This document shows, piece after piece, positions 1 to 9,341 of a stretch of DNA of 64,000 bases. Numbering within the stretch: the first letter of the stretch is position 1; the number at the start of each line of letters is the position of its first letter. Position numbers and translations under genes: made by a program. The notes under the pieces are model-generated. The model was not told where the DNA came from and did no database searches. It saw nothing but the letters and a program-made list of their open reading frames with translations. The DNA comes from Inhella sp. (lineage in GTDB: Bacteria > Pseudomonadota > Gammaproteobacteria > Burkholderiales > Burkholderiaceae_C), in assembly GCF_027532025.1 (NCBI RefSeq), contig NZ_JAPZSY010000025.1, positions 31,204-95,203 on the forward strand. Direction: 5' to 3'.

Positions 1-1
1 C

Positions 2-22
2 GGCGACGACCAGTTCCTGTAA
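2..22 (+). CDS. fliG: C-terminal tail of FliG (partial)
   Basis: The window opens inside a gene. Its last six codons read GDDQFL followed by TAA. FliG switch proteins typically end in a short acidic-hydrophobic tail of this kind (the E. coli protein ends in a similar GED-type tail). The next gene is fliH, and fliG-fliH is the standard order. The identification rests mainly on position, because only six residues are visible. Confidence 0.45.
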   Translation, partial: GDDQFL

Positions 23-40
23 GGTGCGGACGTCTGAACC

Positions 41-838
41 ATGCCTGGGTTCTCCCCCATGAGCGCCAAGCCCGTCAAGAACGTGCCCCCTCCCCAGGGT
101 GGCACCCACAAGCCTGCCAGCACCTACGGGCGCTTTATCCCGCGCGAGGAGATCGAGCAGGTTCAACCCTGGCGACCCGACGCGCTCGGCGGCCTCGGCA
201 AGCCACGACCGCCCCTGTCTGCCCCCGCCGCGCCAGCAGCCCCAGCCCCGGCAGCCGCCCCCACGCCGCCGCCGCCCGACCCCCGCGAGTTGCTGGCTGC
301 CGCCCGACAAGCCGGCTACCAGGATGGCTTGCGCGATGGCCAAGCCAGCGCCGACGCCTTCAAGCAGGTGCACGCGCGGCAGGTGGCGACTCAAATCGGT
401 GCGCTCGTGGCCAGCTTCGATCAAGCGCTGAGCCAGATCGAACAGCACATGGCCGATGCGCTCACCCGCGCCGCGGTGGAGCTCGCCCAACAGGTGGTGC
501 GGGCCGAGCTTCAGCAGCACCCCGAGCACATCGCCCGCGTGGCGCACGAGGCCGTCGAGACCCTGATGCTCAACGCCCGGCATGTGCGCGTTTACGTCCA
601 CCCGGACGACCTCCCCTTGGTGCAAGACGGCGCTGCCGACACCCTGCGCAGCCGCGGGGCCCAATTGGTGGCGGACGACGCCTTGGAGCGCGGTGGCTGC
701 CGCGTGGACAGCGACATCGCCAGCGTCGACGCCCTCATCGCCCACCGCTGGCAGCAAGCCGCCGCCCAACTGGGCCAGAATACCCCGTGGGGCCCCGCAC
801 CCACGGGCGACAGCCTGGTGGAGCCGGACGAATCGTGA
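41..838 (+). CDS. fliH: Flagellar assembly protein FliH
   Basis: FliH binds and restrains the FliI ATPase and guides export substrates to the cytoplasmic face of the flagellar type III apparatus. The protein has 265 residues. The N-terminal third (about 50-85) is a Pro/Ala-rich disordered linker. After it comes a helical region (about 85-130) and the conserved C-terminal half, with [13 protein letters not shown] near 147 and DPxxR-like positions in the family's YscL/FliH fold. An in-frame ATG at 59 is an alternative start; neither has a strong Shine-Dalgarno. It lies between the end of fliG and fliI in the canonical operon order. Confidence 0.93.
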   Translation: MPGFSPMSAKPVKNVPPPQGGTHKPASTYGRFIPREEIEQVQPWRPDALGGLGKPRPPLSAPAAPAAPAPAAAPTPPPPDPRELLAAARQAGYQDGLRDGQASADAFKQVHARQVATQIGALVASFDQALSQIEQHMADALTRAAVELAQQVVRAELQQHPEHIARVAHEAVETLMLNARHVRVYVHPDDLPLVQDGAADTLRSRGAQLVADDALERGGCRVDSDIASVDALIAHRWQQAAAQLGQNTPWGPAPTGDSLVEPDES

Positions 839-855
839 CCGCCCCCGGCGCCCCC

Positions 856-2283
856 ATGAGCACCGCTGAGCGCACGGCCCGGTGGCGACTGTTTTTGGCC
901 GACCTGCAGGCGCACGCCAGCGAACCCCTGGCGCTGGAGGCCGAGGGCAAGCTCACCCGGGTGGCCGGCTTGGTGCTGGAAGCCAGCGGCGTGAACGCCC
1001 CGGTGGGCGCCCTGTGCGAGATCCACCGCCCCGATGCCCGCCCGGGCGAGCGCGCTGCCCGGGCAGAGGTGGTGGGCTTCGGCAACGACCGCGCTTTCCT
1101 CATGCCCACGGACGAGCTGCAAGGCCTGTCCAGCGGTGCTCGCGTGCGCGTGCGCAGCACGCCGCCCCGCCCGCCACGCTTGGGCGAGCCGCGCCACCCT
1201 TGGCGCCGCGACGCCGACCGCGGCTTGCACCTGCCCATGGGCGCCGGCCTGTTGGGCCGCGTGGTGGACGCCTTCGGGCACCCCATGGACCGCCGCGGGC
1301 CGTTGGAGCATGTCGAGCGCGCCCCCATGGCCCGCCGCCCCATCAACGCCATGGACCGCGACCCGGTGCGCACCCCGCTGGACACCGGCGTGCGCGCCAT
1401 CAACGCCTTGCTCACCGTCGGCCGCGGCCAGCGCCTGGGCCTGTTCGCCGGCACCGGCGTGGGCAAGTCGGTGCTGCTGGGCATGATGGCCCGATACACG
1501 CAGGCCGATGTCATCGTGGTCGGCCTCATTGGCGAACGCGGCCGCGAAGTCAAAGAGTTCATCGAAGACATCCTGGAAGAAGAAGGCCTGGCCCGCAGCG
1601 TGGTCGTCGCCGCCCCGGCCGACGCGCCCCCATTGGTGCGCATGCAGGGCGCCGCGTACGCCTCGGCCATCGCCGAGCACTTCCGCGACCAAGGCCTGCA
1701 CGTGCTGCTGCTGATGGACAGCCTCACCCGCTACGCCCAAGCGCAGCGCGAGATCGCCTTGGCCATCGGCGAGCCGCCCGCCACCAAGGGCTACCCGCCC
1801 AGCTGCTTCGCCAAGCTGCCCATGCTGGTGGAGCGCAGCGGCAACGGCGTGGCTGGCGGCGGCAGCATCACGGCCTTCTACACGGTGCTCAGCGAAGGCG
1901 ACGACCAGCAAGACCCCATCGCCGACGCGGCCCGCGGCATCTTGGATGGCCACTTCGTGCTCAGCCGCGAGTTGGCCGAGGCCGGCCATTACCCGGCCAT
2001 CGACGTCGAGCGCTCCATCAGCCGCGTGATGACGGCGGTGGCCCCCTCCATCCATGTCGAGCAGGCACGGCGCTTTCGCCAATTGCTGGCCAAGTACAAC
2101 AAAGCGCGCGACCTGATTCAGATTGGCGCCTACGCTCCTGGCAGCGACCCCGAACTGGACTTGGCCGTGCGCCTGTTGCCCGCCATGAACCAGCTGCTGC
2201 AGCAAGACATGCACACCGCGGCACCGCTGGCCGTGTCCGTCGCCCAGATGAGCGCTGTGCTGAGCACGGCCACCGGCGCTTGA
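856..2283 (+). CDS. fliI: Flagellum-specific ATPase FliI
   Basis: This is the hexameric ATPase of the flagellar export apparatus, an F1-beta-like enzyme that energises and unfolds export substrates. The 475-residue protein carries a Walker A motif GTGVGKS at about 199-205, the Walker B stretch [18 protein letters not shown], and the type III ATPase signature [13 protein letters not shown] chose ATG 856 because it gives the usual family length and N-terminus. The reading frame stays open upstream to a GTG at 787 inside fliH, but that extension is Pro/Gly-rich and not conserved-looking. It starts 17 nt after fliH ends and stops 1 nt before fliJ. Confidence 0.97.
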   Translation: MSTAERTARWRLFLADLQAHASEPLALEAEGKLTRVAGLVLEASGVNAPVGALCEIHRPDARPGERAARAEVVGFGNDRAFLMPTDELQGLSSGARVRVRSTPPRPPRLGEPRHPWRRDADRGLHLPMGAGLLGRVVDAFGHPMDRRGPLEHVERAPMARRPINAMDRDPVRTPLDTGVRAINALLTVGRGQRLGLFAGTGVGKSVLLGMMARYTQADVIVVGLIGERGREVKEFIEDILEEEGLARSVVVAAPADAPPLVRMQGAAYASAIAEHFRDQGLHVLLLMDSLTRYAQAQREIALAIGEPPATKGYPPSCFAKLPMLVERSGNGVAGGGSITAFYTVLSEGDDQQDPIADAARGILDGHFVLSRELAEAGHYPAIDVERSISRVMTAVAPSIHVEQARRFRQLLAKYNKARDLIQIGAYAPGSDPELDLAVRLLPAMNQLLQQDMHTAAPLAVSVAQMSAVLSTATGA

Positions 2284-2284
2284 G

Positions 2285-2743
2285 ATGGCCAACCTGGACA
2301 CCCTGCAACTGGTGCTGCGGCAGGCCGAGCGTGAGCGCGACCAAGCCCAGGCCCTGATGCTGCAAGCCCAAGCCCGGGCCAACCAAGCGCGTGCCCAGGC
2401 GCAAGACCTGCATCGCTACCAGGGCGAGTACGACGCCCGCTGGCACCAGCAGTTCCAGCACAGCAACACCGGCATCGAAACCCTGCAGAACTACCGCCGC
2501 TTCGGCGACCGACTGGGCGAGGCCATCGCCCAGCAGGGCCAGTTGGCCACCGTGCTCGAAGGTCGCCTGGACTTGGCCCGTCAAGCCCTTCAAGACAAGG
2601 AAATGCGCGTCGCGGCCATCCGCAAACTCATCGAGCGGCGCTGGGCCGAGGCCCAGCGACTGGCCGCTCGGCAAGAGCAAAAAGCCAACGACGAATTCGG
2701 CCAACGCCGCCTGGGCGCCCCAGGCGCCGCCCTGCGCCCCTGA
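2285..2743 (+). CDS. fliJ: Flagellar export chaperone FliJ
   Basis: FliJ is a small coiled-coil protein that sits in the FliI ring like an F1 gamma subunit and connects it to the export gate protein FlhA. The 152-residue product is almost entirely helical and rich in Gln, Ala, Arg and Glu (for example RQAERERDQAQALMLQAQA near the N-terminus). It has no membrane segment. Sequence conservation in this family is low, so the call rests on composition, length and its position directly after fliI (1-nt gap) and before fliK. Confidence 0.88.
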   Translation: MANLDTLQLVLRQAERERDQAQALMLQAQARANQARAQAQDLHRYQGEYDARWHQQFQHSNTGIETLQNYRRFGDRLGEAIAQQGQLATVLEGRLDLARQALQDKEMRVAAIRKLIERRWAEAQRLAARQEQKANDEFGQRRLGAPGAALRP

Positions 2744-2755
2744 GCGCCGTCCACC

Positions 2756-4168
2756 ATGCCCATCGCCAACCGCCCCGATCCCCTGCTGCCCCTGGGTGGC
2801 GCCCCGAACCCACGGGCCACGCTTCCAGGCACGACCGTGAGCACCGACCGTGGCCCCGGCTTCGCCGATTGGCTGGCGCGCGCGCGCCCCGAACCGGTGC
2901 GCCCACCCGCTGCGGCCCAACAGCCCCCAAGGCCTGAGCGTGCCGAACGCGCCAACCCCTCGCCCCAGCCCGCGAGCCCGCCTGCGCGCTCCCCCGACAG
3001 CCGCGCCGCGCAGCGGCCCCACGAACCGTTCAACCACGCCGCCGACGAACCCGAGCGCGCCCCCATGCACGCCGCGAACGTAGCTGCGGCGCTGGGCACC
3101 GAAGGCCCCGACGAGGCCCCCGAGCCCGCTGAAGACGCCTCGGGCACGAAACCGCTCAGCGCCGACCATGCAGAGCCCGCGATCCAGGCCTTCAGTTCCG
3201 ACGTGCCCCAACCACGATCGGCAGAAGCCGGCCAGCCCACCGGCCTGGCGCTGCCGGCGGCCGCAGCATCCGCCACGGCCAGCGACGTGACGACCGATGC
3301 GGAGGCGACAGCAGCCTCCCTCTCGCTCCACCCTTGGGCCGCCTCGGGACGCGCCAGGGGACCGACGTCGACCGGAGCGGCAGCGGAGGGCCACGCACCG
3401 CCCGAGCCGCCCTCGTCCGCCGCCGACCTCGACGACGCTCAGGGCTTGGGCCGCCCCGACCCCATGCGACGCGGTGCCAGTCCTCGCGCCGCGGGGCGGG
3501 GCACGCCAGAGCCAACCGACACGGCGGCCATGGCGACGTCGGCCACGGCGCCGGGGGCAGGCACGCCGCGGAGCGATGGCGAGCTGGGCCTGCGAGCCGC
3601 ACGGGGCGGTCGCGACGCCTTGCCGGAACGCGGATGGCGCGCCGAAGCGGTGAACGCCGGCACACCGCTCGCCAGCAGCGGGGCCGATCCATCCGCCAGC
3701 CTGCGCCTGGGCGGCTCCTCGCTGGCCCCCACACCGGCCGCCGCTGCGTTGGCGCCTCCGTTGGACCATCCCGACTTTGCGGCCGCGCTGGGGGCGCAAG
3801 TGGCGGTTTGGGCCCGGGATGGCCAGCATGAAGCCGAATTGCGTCTGAACCCCGGCAGCCTGGGCGCCGTGCAGGTGTGGATCGGTGTGGAAGGCGGGCA
3901 AGCCCAAGTGCGCTTCACCGCCGACCTGGGCAGCACCCGCGATGCGCTGCAAGCCGCCCTGCCCGACTTGGCCCAGGCCCTCGCCCGAGAAGGGCTGCAA
4001 CTCGGCGGGGCCGACGTGCAAAGCCGCCAACAGCGCGGCGAGTCCCCGCCGAGCGAACGCCGTTCAGGGGACCGCGGCCCGCGCGGCGCGCAGCAGGCGG
4101 TCGTGGGCTTGGAGGGCCTGCCCCCACCCCGCCCGGCGGGCCGCGGCTTGCTCGACCTTTACGCCTGA
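2756..4168 (+). CDS. fliK: Flagellar hook-length control protein FliK
   Basis: FliK is the secreted ruler that measures the hook and switches the export gate to filament substrates. The 470-residue protein has a long low-complexity Pro/Ala/Arg/Glu-rich N-terminal region (about 1-340). A conserved C-terminal hook-control domain follows (about 345-430), containing the typical ELRLNPGSLGAVQVWIGVE block and a following QVRF strand. The extended, poorly conserved N-terminus is normal for the family. It follows fliJ by 12 nt. A 71-nt gap separates it from fliL. Confidence 0.9.
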   Translation: MPIANRPDPLLPLGGAPNPRATLPGTTVSTDRGPGFADWLARARPEPVRPPAAAQQPPRPERAERANPSPQPASPPARSPDSRAAQRPHEPFNHAADEPERAPMHAANVAAALGTEGPDEAPEPAEDASGTKPLSADHAEPAIQAFSSDVPQPRSAEAGQPTGLALPAAAASATASDVTTDAEATAASLSLHPWAASGRARGPTSTGAAAEGHAPPEPPSSAADLDDAQGLGRPDPMRRGASPRAAGRGTPEPTDTAAMATSATAPGAGTPRSDGELGLRAARGGRDALPERGWRAEAVNAGTPLASSGADPSASLRLGGSSLAPTPAAAALAPPLDHPDFAAALGAQVAVWARDGQHEAELRLNPGSLGAVQVWIGVEGGQAQVRFTADLGSTRDALQAALPDLAQALAREGLQLGGADVQSRQQRGESPPSERRSGDRGPRGAQQAVVGLEGLPPPRPAGRGLLDLYA

Positions 4169-4239
4169 TTTCCGTGCCTGATTTCGCGATGGTCTACCGT
4201 TGTCGCGCCGAATAATCGGAACCACACCCTGGAGAACCC

Positions 4240-4845
4240 ATGGCCACCGCTGCCCCTGAAGCCGCTGCCGCTGCCCCTCCCGCTGGAGGCGGCAAAAAGA
4301 AGCTGATCATGATCATCGTGATCGTGCTGGTGGTCGTGCTCATCGGTGCTGGCGCGGCCGTGATGCTGCTCAAAAAGAAGCCCAAGGCCGAAGAAGGCGA
4401 CGAGGAAGCCGACGGCACGCCCGCGGCGGCCGAGGTGCACAAAGCCAAACCCAGCGCGCCCCCCGTGTACCTGCCGCTCGACCCCTTCACGGTCAACCTG
4501 ACCGACAAGGACGCCGACCGCTACGCCCAAGTCGGTGTCACGCTCGAAGTCGTCGACCAAAAGACCGCCGACCAACTCAAGGCCTACTTGCCGGCCATCC
4601 GTTCCGGCGTCATCGTCGTGCTGTCGCACAAAACCGCGGTCGATTTGCTGAGCCACGAGGGCAAGAAGAAGCTGCAGCACGAGATCCTGGCAGAGGCCGT
4701 GCGCCCGCTGGGCTACGAGTTGGAGCCGGAAGAAGCGCCTGCCGCCGACGAGGACGAAGAAGCCCCCAAGAAGAAGAAAAAGAAGAAGAAGGCCCCCGCG
4801 CTGCCGGTGACCCAGGTTCTGTTTTCGCAATTCATCGTGCAGTGA
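4240..4845 (+). CDS. fliL: Flagellar basal-body protein FliL
   Basis: FliL is a single-pass inner-membrane protein that surrounds the stators and supports torque. The 201-residue product has one transmembrane helix at about 23-44 (IMIIVIVLVVVLIGAGAAVM) after a short cytoplasmic Ala/Pro segment, then a periplasmic domain with PFTVNLTDKDADRYAQVGV. An unusual acidic then lysine-rich insertion (eight or more consecutive Lys around 177-185) lies just before the C-terminal strand VTQVLFSQFIVQ. A good GGAG Shine-Dalgarno precedes ATG 4240. Confidence 0.93.
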   Translation: MATAAPEAAAAAPPAGGGKKKLIMIIVIVLVVVLIGAGAAVMLLKKKPKAEEGDEEADGTPAAAEVHKAKPSAPPVYLPLDPFTVNLTDKDADRYAQVGVTLEVVDQKTADQLKAYLPAIRSGVIVVLSHKTAVDLLSHEGKKKLQHEILAEAVRPLGYELEPEEAPAADEDEEAPKKKKKKKKAPALPVTQVLFSQFIVQ

Positions 4846-4867
4846 CCGCTGCCGCCTCGGCCTCGCC

Positions 4868-5872
4868 ATGAACCAACAAATCCTCTCGCAAGACGAAGTC
4901 GATGCCCTGCTTCAGGGCATCACGGGCGAGAGCCAGAAGCTCGAGCAGGAAGAAGTTCCTGAGGGCGGCATTCGCGAGTACCGCCTGGAGAGCCAGGAGC
5001 GGATCGTCCGTGGGCGCATGCCCACGATGGAAATCATCAACGAGCGCTTCGCCCGCAACATCCGCGTCGGCCTGTTCAACTTCATCCGCAAGAGCCCCGA
5101 AGTCGCCATCGGCGGCATCAAGGTGCACAAGTACAGCCACTTCCTGCGCGAGATCGTCGTCCCGACGAACTTCAACATCATGGCGGTCAAGCCGCTGCGC
5201 GGCTCGGGCTTGGTGGTGTGCGACCCGACCCTGGTGTTCGCCGTGATCGACGCCTTGTACGGGGGCCAGGGCAAGTTCCACGCGCGCATCGAGGGGCGCG
5301 ACTTCTCGCCCACCGAGCAACGCGTCATCCAGCGCCTCATCGAAGTCATCACCGCCGAATACCACAAGGCCTGGCGCGGCATCTACCCGCTGGAGTTGGA
5401 GTACGTGCGCAGCGAAATGCAGCCGCAGTTCGCCACCATCGCCACGCCGTCGGAGATCGTGGTCTCCAGTTCGTTCACGCTGGAGGTCGGCGAGACCACC
5501 GGCACCATCTACTTCTGCACCCCCTACTCCACGCTGGAGCCCATTCGCGACGTGCTCTACAGCACCACGCAGGGCGACAGCACCGAGCCCGATCGCCGCT
5601 GGGTCAACCTGCTCAAGAACCAGATCCAGGCCGCCCAGGTCGAGCTGGTGGCCGAGCTGGGCACCGCCCCGGCCACGGTGGAGCAGTTGCTGGCCTTCAA
5701 GCCCGGGGACTTCATCGAACTCGACCTCGAAGCCATGATCAAGGCCAAGGTCGACGGGGTGCCCGTCTTCGATTGCCAGTACGGCACGAGCAACGGCAAG
5801 TACGCCATCAAGATCCACGAAATGCTGACCGGCTCGCAGGCCAGTTGGCTGGGAGCACGCAATGACGCCTGA
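4868..5872 (+). CDS. fliM: Flagellar motor switch protein FliM
   Basis: FliM is the C-ring component that binds phosphorylated CheY and sets rotation direction. The 334-residue protein begins with the CheY-P docking motif ILSQDEVDALLQG (about 5-17). A CheC-like middle domain follows (GGQGKFHARIEGRDFSPTEQR), and a C-terminal SpoA/FliN-like domain ends it. It starts 22 nt after fliL, and its last codons overlap the start of fliN by 11 nt, which suggests translational coupling between the two switch subunits. Confidence 0.97.
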   Translation: MNQQILSQDEVDALLQGITGESQKLEQEEVPEGGIREYRLESQERIVRGRMPTMEIINERFARNIRVGLFNFIRKSPEVAIGGIKVHKYSHFLREIVVPTNFNIMAVKPLRGSGLVVCDPTLVFAVIDALYGGQGKFHARIEGRDFSPTEQRVIQRLIEVITAEYHKAWRGIYPLELEYVRSEMQPQFATIATPSEIVVSSSFTLEVGETTGTIYFCTPYSTLEPIRDVLYSTTQGDSTEPDRRWVNLLKNQIQAAQVELVAELGTAPATVEQLLAFKPGDFIELDLEAMIKAKVDGVPVFDCQYGTSNGKYAIKIHEMLTGSQASWLGARNDA

Positions 5873-6323
5873 CGAACCGAGCACGGGCAGCGACGACCAG
5901 GACGCCCTGGCCGCGGAGTGGGCAGCGGCGCTGGCGGAGTCTGGCGCGGGTGGTGGAGGAAGCGATACCGCGGTGGTGGATGAACCTCCCCAGGTGGAAC
6001 AGGTGGCGCCCGCCTCTTTCGCGAACTTCTCGCCCACGTCGCTGCCCAGCGGGGCCAACGACATCAACATGATCCTCGACATCCCGGTGCAACTCACCGT
6101 GGAGTTGGGGCGCACGCGCATCCCCATCAAGAACATCCTGCAACTCGCCCAGGGCTCGGTGGTCGAGCTGGACGCGCTGGCCGGCGAGCCCATGGACGTG
6201 CTCGTCAACGGCTACCTGATCGCCCAAGGCGAGGTCGTGGTGGTGAACGACAAGTTCGGCATCCGGCTGACCGACATCGTGACCCCTTCCGAGCGCATGC
6301 GCCGCCTGTCCAAGGGCCAATGA
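5862..6323 (+). CDS. fliN: Flagellar motor switch protein FliN
   Basis: FliN forms the base of the C-ring and helps dock FliH-FliI. The 153-residue protein has an acidic, low-complexity N-terminal half (about 1-65) and a C-terminal SpoA domain. The SpoA domain contains [19 protein letters not shown], a hallmark of the family, followed by [20 protein letters not shown]. Its ATG lies inside the end of fliM (11-nt overlap). A 77-nt gap follows before fliO. Confidence 0.97.
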   Translation: MTPDEPSTGSDDQDALAAEWAAALAESGAGGGGSDTAVVDEPPQVEQVAPASFANFSPTSLPSGANDINMILDIPVQLTVELGRTRIPIKNILQLAQGSVVELDALAGEPMDVLVNGYLIAQGEVVVVNDKFGIRLTDIVTPSERMRRLSKGQ

Positions 6324-6400
6324 GGGCGCGCTCGATCGTTCGATAAGCCCCCGAACCCGGCCTCAAAAGCGGCGTTTTCGCCAAGGTCTCGCTGCCCACA

Positions 6401-6736
6401 ATGGGCTGCATGACGACCTCCTCCTGGCTCCCCGCGCTGTGGTTCCTGGCCATCCTGGCGCTCATCCCAGTGGCGCTGTGGCTGCTCAAACGCTCGCCCT
6501 TGCCCTTGGCGGGCTTGCAGCCCGGCCTGCGGGTGGTGGGCGTCACCAGCCTGGGTCCGGGTCAACGCCTGCTGACGGTGGAGCTGGGCGAGGGCGCGTC
6601 ACGCCGTTGGCTGCTGCTGGGCGCCACGGCCCAACACATCAACCTGCTGACCGAGTTGCCGCCGCAGGACTTGCCCGCGCCCGAGCGGGTGAGCTTTGCC
6701 AAGCTGCTGCAGCGCGCGCGCGGAGGTCAACCATGA
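6401..6736 (+). CDS. fliO: Flagellar biosynthesis protein FliO
   Basis: FliO is a small membrane factor that assists assembly of the FliP ring of the export gate. The 111-residue product has one N-terminal transmembrane helix (about 8-27, [20 protein letters not shown]). A cytoplasmic domain follows with the family pattern of strands [20 protein letters not shown] and [17 protein letters not shown]. An alternative start is ATG 6410; neither has a convincing ribosome site. The stop overlaps the fliP start as ATGA. Confidence 0.9.
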   Translation: MGCMTTSSWLPALWFLAILALIPVALWLLKRSPLPLAGLQPGLRVVGVTSLGPGQRLLTVELGEGASRRWLLLGATAQHINLLTELPPQDLPAPERVSFAKLLQRARGGQP

Positions 6737-7470
6737 AGCGCACCCTCACGGCCGCAGGCCTGCTTTTGGCGGCAGGCGCTGGCTGGGCTCAGTCGGCCGG
6801 TAACCTGCCCGTGCTGGTGGGCCAAGGCAGCGGCGGCACCAGCTACTCGGTGCCCATCCAGACCCTGCTGTTCTTCACCGCCTTGGGCTTCTTGCCCGCG
6901 GTGCTGCTGATGATGACGGGCTTCACGCGCATCGTCATCGTGCTGAGCCTGATGCGCCAAGCCCTGGGCACGCAGGCCGCGCCGCCCAACCAAGTCATCA
7001 TCGGCTTGAGCTTGTTCCTGACCTTCTTCGTCATGAGCCCGACGCTCGACAAGGTCTACGCCGAGGCTTGGCAGCCCTACTCCACGGGGCAAATCGGTTT
7101 CGACCAGGCGCTGGAGAAGGCCCAAGCCCCGATGCGCGCCTTCATGCTGAAGCAAACCCGGCAGAGCGACCTCGCCTTGTTCTCGCGCCTGGCCAAAGTG
7201 GACAACGCGGTCAAAGCCGAAGACGTTCCCTTCCGCGTGCTCGTGCCCGCCTTCGTCACCAGCGAGCTGAAGACGGCGTTCCAGATCGGCTTCATGATCT
7301 TCATCCCCTTCTTGGTCATCGACATGATCGTGGCCAGCGTATTGATGAGCTTGGGGATGATGATGCTGTCGCCCGTGTTGGTGGCCCTGCCCTTCAAGCT
7401 GATGCTCTTCGTGCTGGCCGACGGCTGGAACTTGCTCATCGGCTCGCTGGCGGCGTCGTTTGCCGTATGA
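6733..7470 (+). CDS. fliP: Flagellar export gate protein FliP
   Basis: FliP builds, with FliQ and FliR, the helical export gate through which flagellar subunits cross the inner membrane. The 245-residue protein has a cleavable signal peptide (about 1-20, ending GAGWAQSA), as is usual for FliP. Conserved segments are [20 protein letters not shown] and, near the end, [20 protein letters not shown] and [15 protein letters not shown] chose ATG 6733, which overlaps the fliO stop as ATGA; the frame is open further upstream but only as a shadow of fliO. It is followed by an 84-bp tandem repeat rather than directly by fliQ. Confidence 0.96.
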   Translation: MKRTLTAAGLLLAAGAGWAQSAGNLPVLVGQGSGGTSYSVPIQTLLFFTALGFLPAVLLMMTGFTRIVIVLSLMRQALGTQAAPPNQVIIGLSLFLTFFVMSPTLDKVYAEAWQPYSTGQIGFDQALEKAQAPMRAFMLKQTRQSDLALFSRLAKVDNAVKAEDVPFRVLVPAFVTSELKTAFQIGFMIFIPFLVIDMIVASVLMSLGMMMLSPVLVALPFKLMLFVLADGWNLLIGSLAASFAV

Positions 7471-7472
7471 CA

Positions 7473-7637
7473 GGCCCCCAGGCTCCGGGCCTGCGGCCCT
7501 CCTCCACCCCCCGAGGGGGCCCTCCGGGCTTGGGGCGGCCCGGCGCCCTTCCGCTTGGCCCCCAGGCTCCGGGCCTGCGTCCCTCCTCCACCCCCCGAGG
7601 GGGCCCTCCGGGCTTGGGGCGGCCCGGCGCCCTTCGG
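7473..7637 (+). repeat. 84-bp tandem duplication between fliP and fliQ
   Basis: Two direct copies of an 84-bp GC-rich unit lie head to tail, at 7473-7556 and 7557-7637. They differ at one internal position (G at 7496 versus T at 7580) and at the trailing edge. Each unit contains the palindromic core CCCCCCGAGGGGG and the block GGGCTTGGGGCGGCCCGG, so it can fold as strong hairpins in mRNA. It fills the fliP-fliQ gap in an otherwise tightly packed operon. The look is that of a dispersed intergenic REP-like element of Burkholderiales; that last statement is inference. Confidence 0.9.
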
Positions 7638-7652
7638 TCACGTTAGGTCGCT

Positions 7653-7922
7653 ATGGATCCCCAACAAGTTTTCACCATCGGCCAGCAGGCGTTGTGGATG
7701 CTGCTGCTGGTCGCTGCGCCGGTGCTGGGCGTCATCCTCGTGGTCGGCGTGGTCATCAGCGTGCTGCAAGCCGCCACGCAGATCAACGAAGCCACCCTGT
7801 CCTTCGTGCCCAAGATCCTGGCGGCCATGGCCGTGCTGGCCCTGGCTGGGCCGTGGATGGTGACGCAGTTGGTCGAGTACATCCAGCGCGTGCTGCAAGG
7901 CATCCCAGGCGCCATCGCCTGA
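7653..7922 (+). CDS. fliQ: Flagellar export gate protein FliQ
   Basis: FliQ is the small gate subunit (four copies per gate) that wraps around FliP and FliR. The 89-residue product has two transmembrane hairpin helices (about 16-38 and 52-74). It contains the conserved pattern AAPVLGVILVVGVVISVLQAATQINE with FVPKI after it, typical of FliQ/SctS. Start ATG 7653 lies 15 nt beyond the tandem repeat. fliR follows after 12 nt. Confidence 0.97.
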   Translation: MDPQQVFTIGQQALWMLLLVAAPVLGVILVVGVVISVLQAATQINEATLSFVPKILAAMAVLALAGPWMVTQLVEYIQRVLQGIPGAIA

Positions 7923-7934
7923 GCGACCTCCGCC

Positions 7935-8699
7935 ATGATCGGGTTCACCGAAGCCGACATCCTGGCGTGGCTCAACCCGCTGCTGTGGCCTTTCATCCGC
8001 TGCCTGGCGCTGTTGGCCGGCATGCCGCTGTTCAGCCAACGGAACGTGCCGCTGCCGGTTCGCATCGGCTTGGCGCTGTTTTTCTCCATCGCGGCCCAAC
8101 CGAGCCTGCCGCCCATGCCGCCGCTGCCGCTGGACAGCCCGCCCCTGCTGCTGATGCTCGTGGCGCAGCAGTTGCTCATCGGCCTCACCATGGGGTTTGC
8201 CGTGCGGCTGGCGTTCGCGGCCCTGGAGTTTGCGGGGGAAGTGATCGGTCTGCAGATGGGCTTGAACTTCGCCGGTTTCTTCGACCCAGCCACGGGCGGT
8301 CAAGGCACGGCCACCGCCCGTTTCCTCGGCACCATGATGGCGTTTTTGTTCGTGGTCACCAACGGGCACCTGCTGCTGATCCAAGCGCTGGCCGCCAGCT
8401 TTCACAGCTTCCCGGTGGGCGCCGAGCCCTTCGCGTTCTTGCGCGCCGTCCAGCCGCAGGTGTGGGGCGCCGAGATCTTTCGCATGGGGCTGTGGGTGGC
8501 CCTGCCTCTGGTGGCCCTGCTGCTGTTCGTCAACCTGATGTTGGGCGTGATCGCCCGCGTGGCGCCTCAACTCAACATCTTCGCCATCGGCTTTCCCATC
8601 ACGGTGAGTGTGGGACTGCTGGGCCTGATGGCCACGCTGCCGCTGATGCAAACCCCACTGGCTGCGGTGCTGGACCGCATGCTGGGGGCGTTCAACTGA
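7935..8699 (+). CDS. fliR: Flagellar export gate protein FliR
   Basis: FliR is the single-copy gate subunit that closes the FliP5Q4R1 helix. The 254-residue protein has about six hydrophobic segments. It shows the family motif RIGLALFFSIAAQPSLP, then GFAVRLAFAALEFAGEVIGLQ, and ends with VSVGLLGLMATLPLMQTPL. It is the last gene of the fli operon. Its TGA (8697-8699) abuts the stop of the convergent response regulator with no intervening bases and no recognisable terminator. Confidence 0.96.
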   Translation: MIGFTEADILAWLNPLLWPFIRCLALLAGMPLFSQRNVPLPVRIGLALFFSIAAQPSLPPMPPLPLDSPPLLLMLVAQQLLIGLTMGFAVRLAFAALEFAGEVIGLQMGLNFAGFFDPATGGQGTATARFLGTMMAFLFVVTNGHLLLIQALAASFHSFPVGAEPFAFLRAVQPQVWGAEIFRMGLWVALPLVALLLFVNLMLGVIARVAPQLNIFAIGFPITVSVGLLGLMATLPLMQTPLAAVLDRMLGAFN

Positions 8700-9341
8700 T
8701 CAACTCGGCACCAGGCCGTGGCGGATGGCGTAGACCGTGAGCTCGGCGTTGTTGCGCAACTCCAGCTTTTCGAGCACGCGCGCCCGGTAGACGCTGACGG
8801 TCTTCGGGCTCAGCATCAGCTCGTTGGCGATGTCGGACAAGCGCTTGCCCGAGGCGATCATGGTCAGCGTTTGCAACTCGCGATCCGACAGCCGGTCGTG
8901 CGCTTGATCGGGCTCCGGCGCGGTGAGGCTTTCCACCAGCATCTGCGCAATCTCGGGCGTCACGTACTTGCGGCCTTGCGCCACCATGCGCACCGCCCCG
9001 ACCAGATCGCTGGGGTCGCCGCCCTTGTTGACATAGCCGAACGCACCCGCCCGCAAGCACCGGATGGCGTACTGCTCCTCGGGGTACATCGACACCACCA
9101 GGGTGCGCAGGGCTTCGCCCGTGTCTTTGAGGGACTGCAACACGTCCAGTCCGCTGCGGCCCGGTAGGTTGACGTCCAGCACCAGCACGTCGGCCTGCCC
9201 ACCATTGCGCAACCACTCGCGCAAGCCCCCGTAGTCGGCCACCTCACCCACCACCTGCAAGTCGCCCGCGTCGTTCAGGGTGTCTCGGATGCCTCGGCGG
9301 ATGAGGGCATGGTCGTCGCACAGCAGCACGCGGGTGCTCAT
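8700..9341 (-). CDS. NarL/FixJ-family response regulator
   Basis: This is a DNA-binding response regulator that should be phosphorylated by the histidine kinase encoded immediately upstream. The 213-residue product has an N-terminal receiver (acidic pair at D9/D10, phospho-acceptor D56 in VLVLDVNLPG, Lys in GYVNKGG). A C-terminal LuxR-type helix-turn-helix (about 148-205) contains LSDRELQTLTMIASGKRLSD and LSPKTVSVYRARVLEKL. Its ATG overlaps the kinase stop as ATGA. The target genes cannot be read from sequence. Its place between the fli and che genes makes a motility or surface-response role possible but unproven. Confidence 0.92.
   Translation of the reverse strand: MSTRVLLCDDHALIRRGIRDTLNDAGDLQVVGEVADYGGLREWLRNGGQADVLVLDVNLPGRSGLDVLQSLKDTGEALRTLVVSMYPEEQYAIRCLRAGAFGYVNKGGDPSDLVGAVRMVAQGRKYVTPEIAQMLVESLTAPEPDQAHDRLSDRELQTLTMIASGKRLSDIANELMLSPKTVSVYRARVLEKLELRNNAELTVYAIRHGLVPS

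Noticed and set aside
592..2382. Long open frames antisense to known genes, such as this one over fliI and others over cheA, rne and the pyr genes
   Set aside because: They are shadows caused by high GC at third positions. Their translations are rich in Arg, Gly, Ala and His and have no recognisable domains.
4207..4215. GCCGAATAA before fliL as a sigma-28 -10 element
   Set aside because: It differs from the GCCGATAA consensus by an insertion, and no TAAA-type -35 lies about 15 nt upstream.
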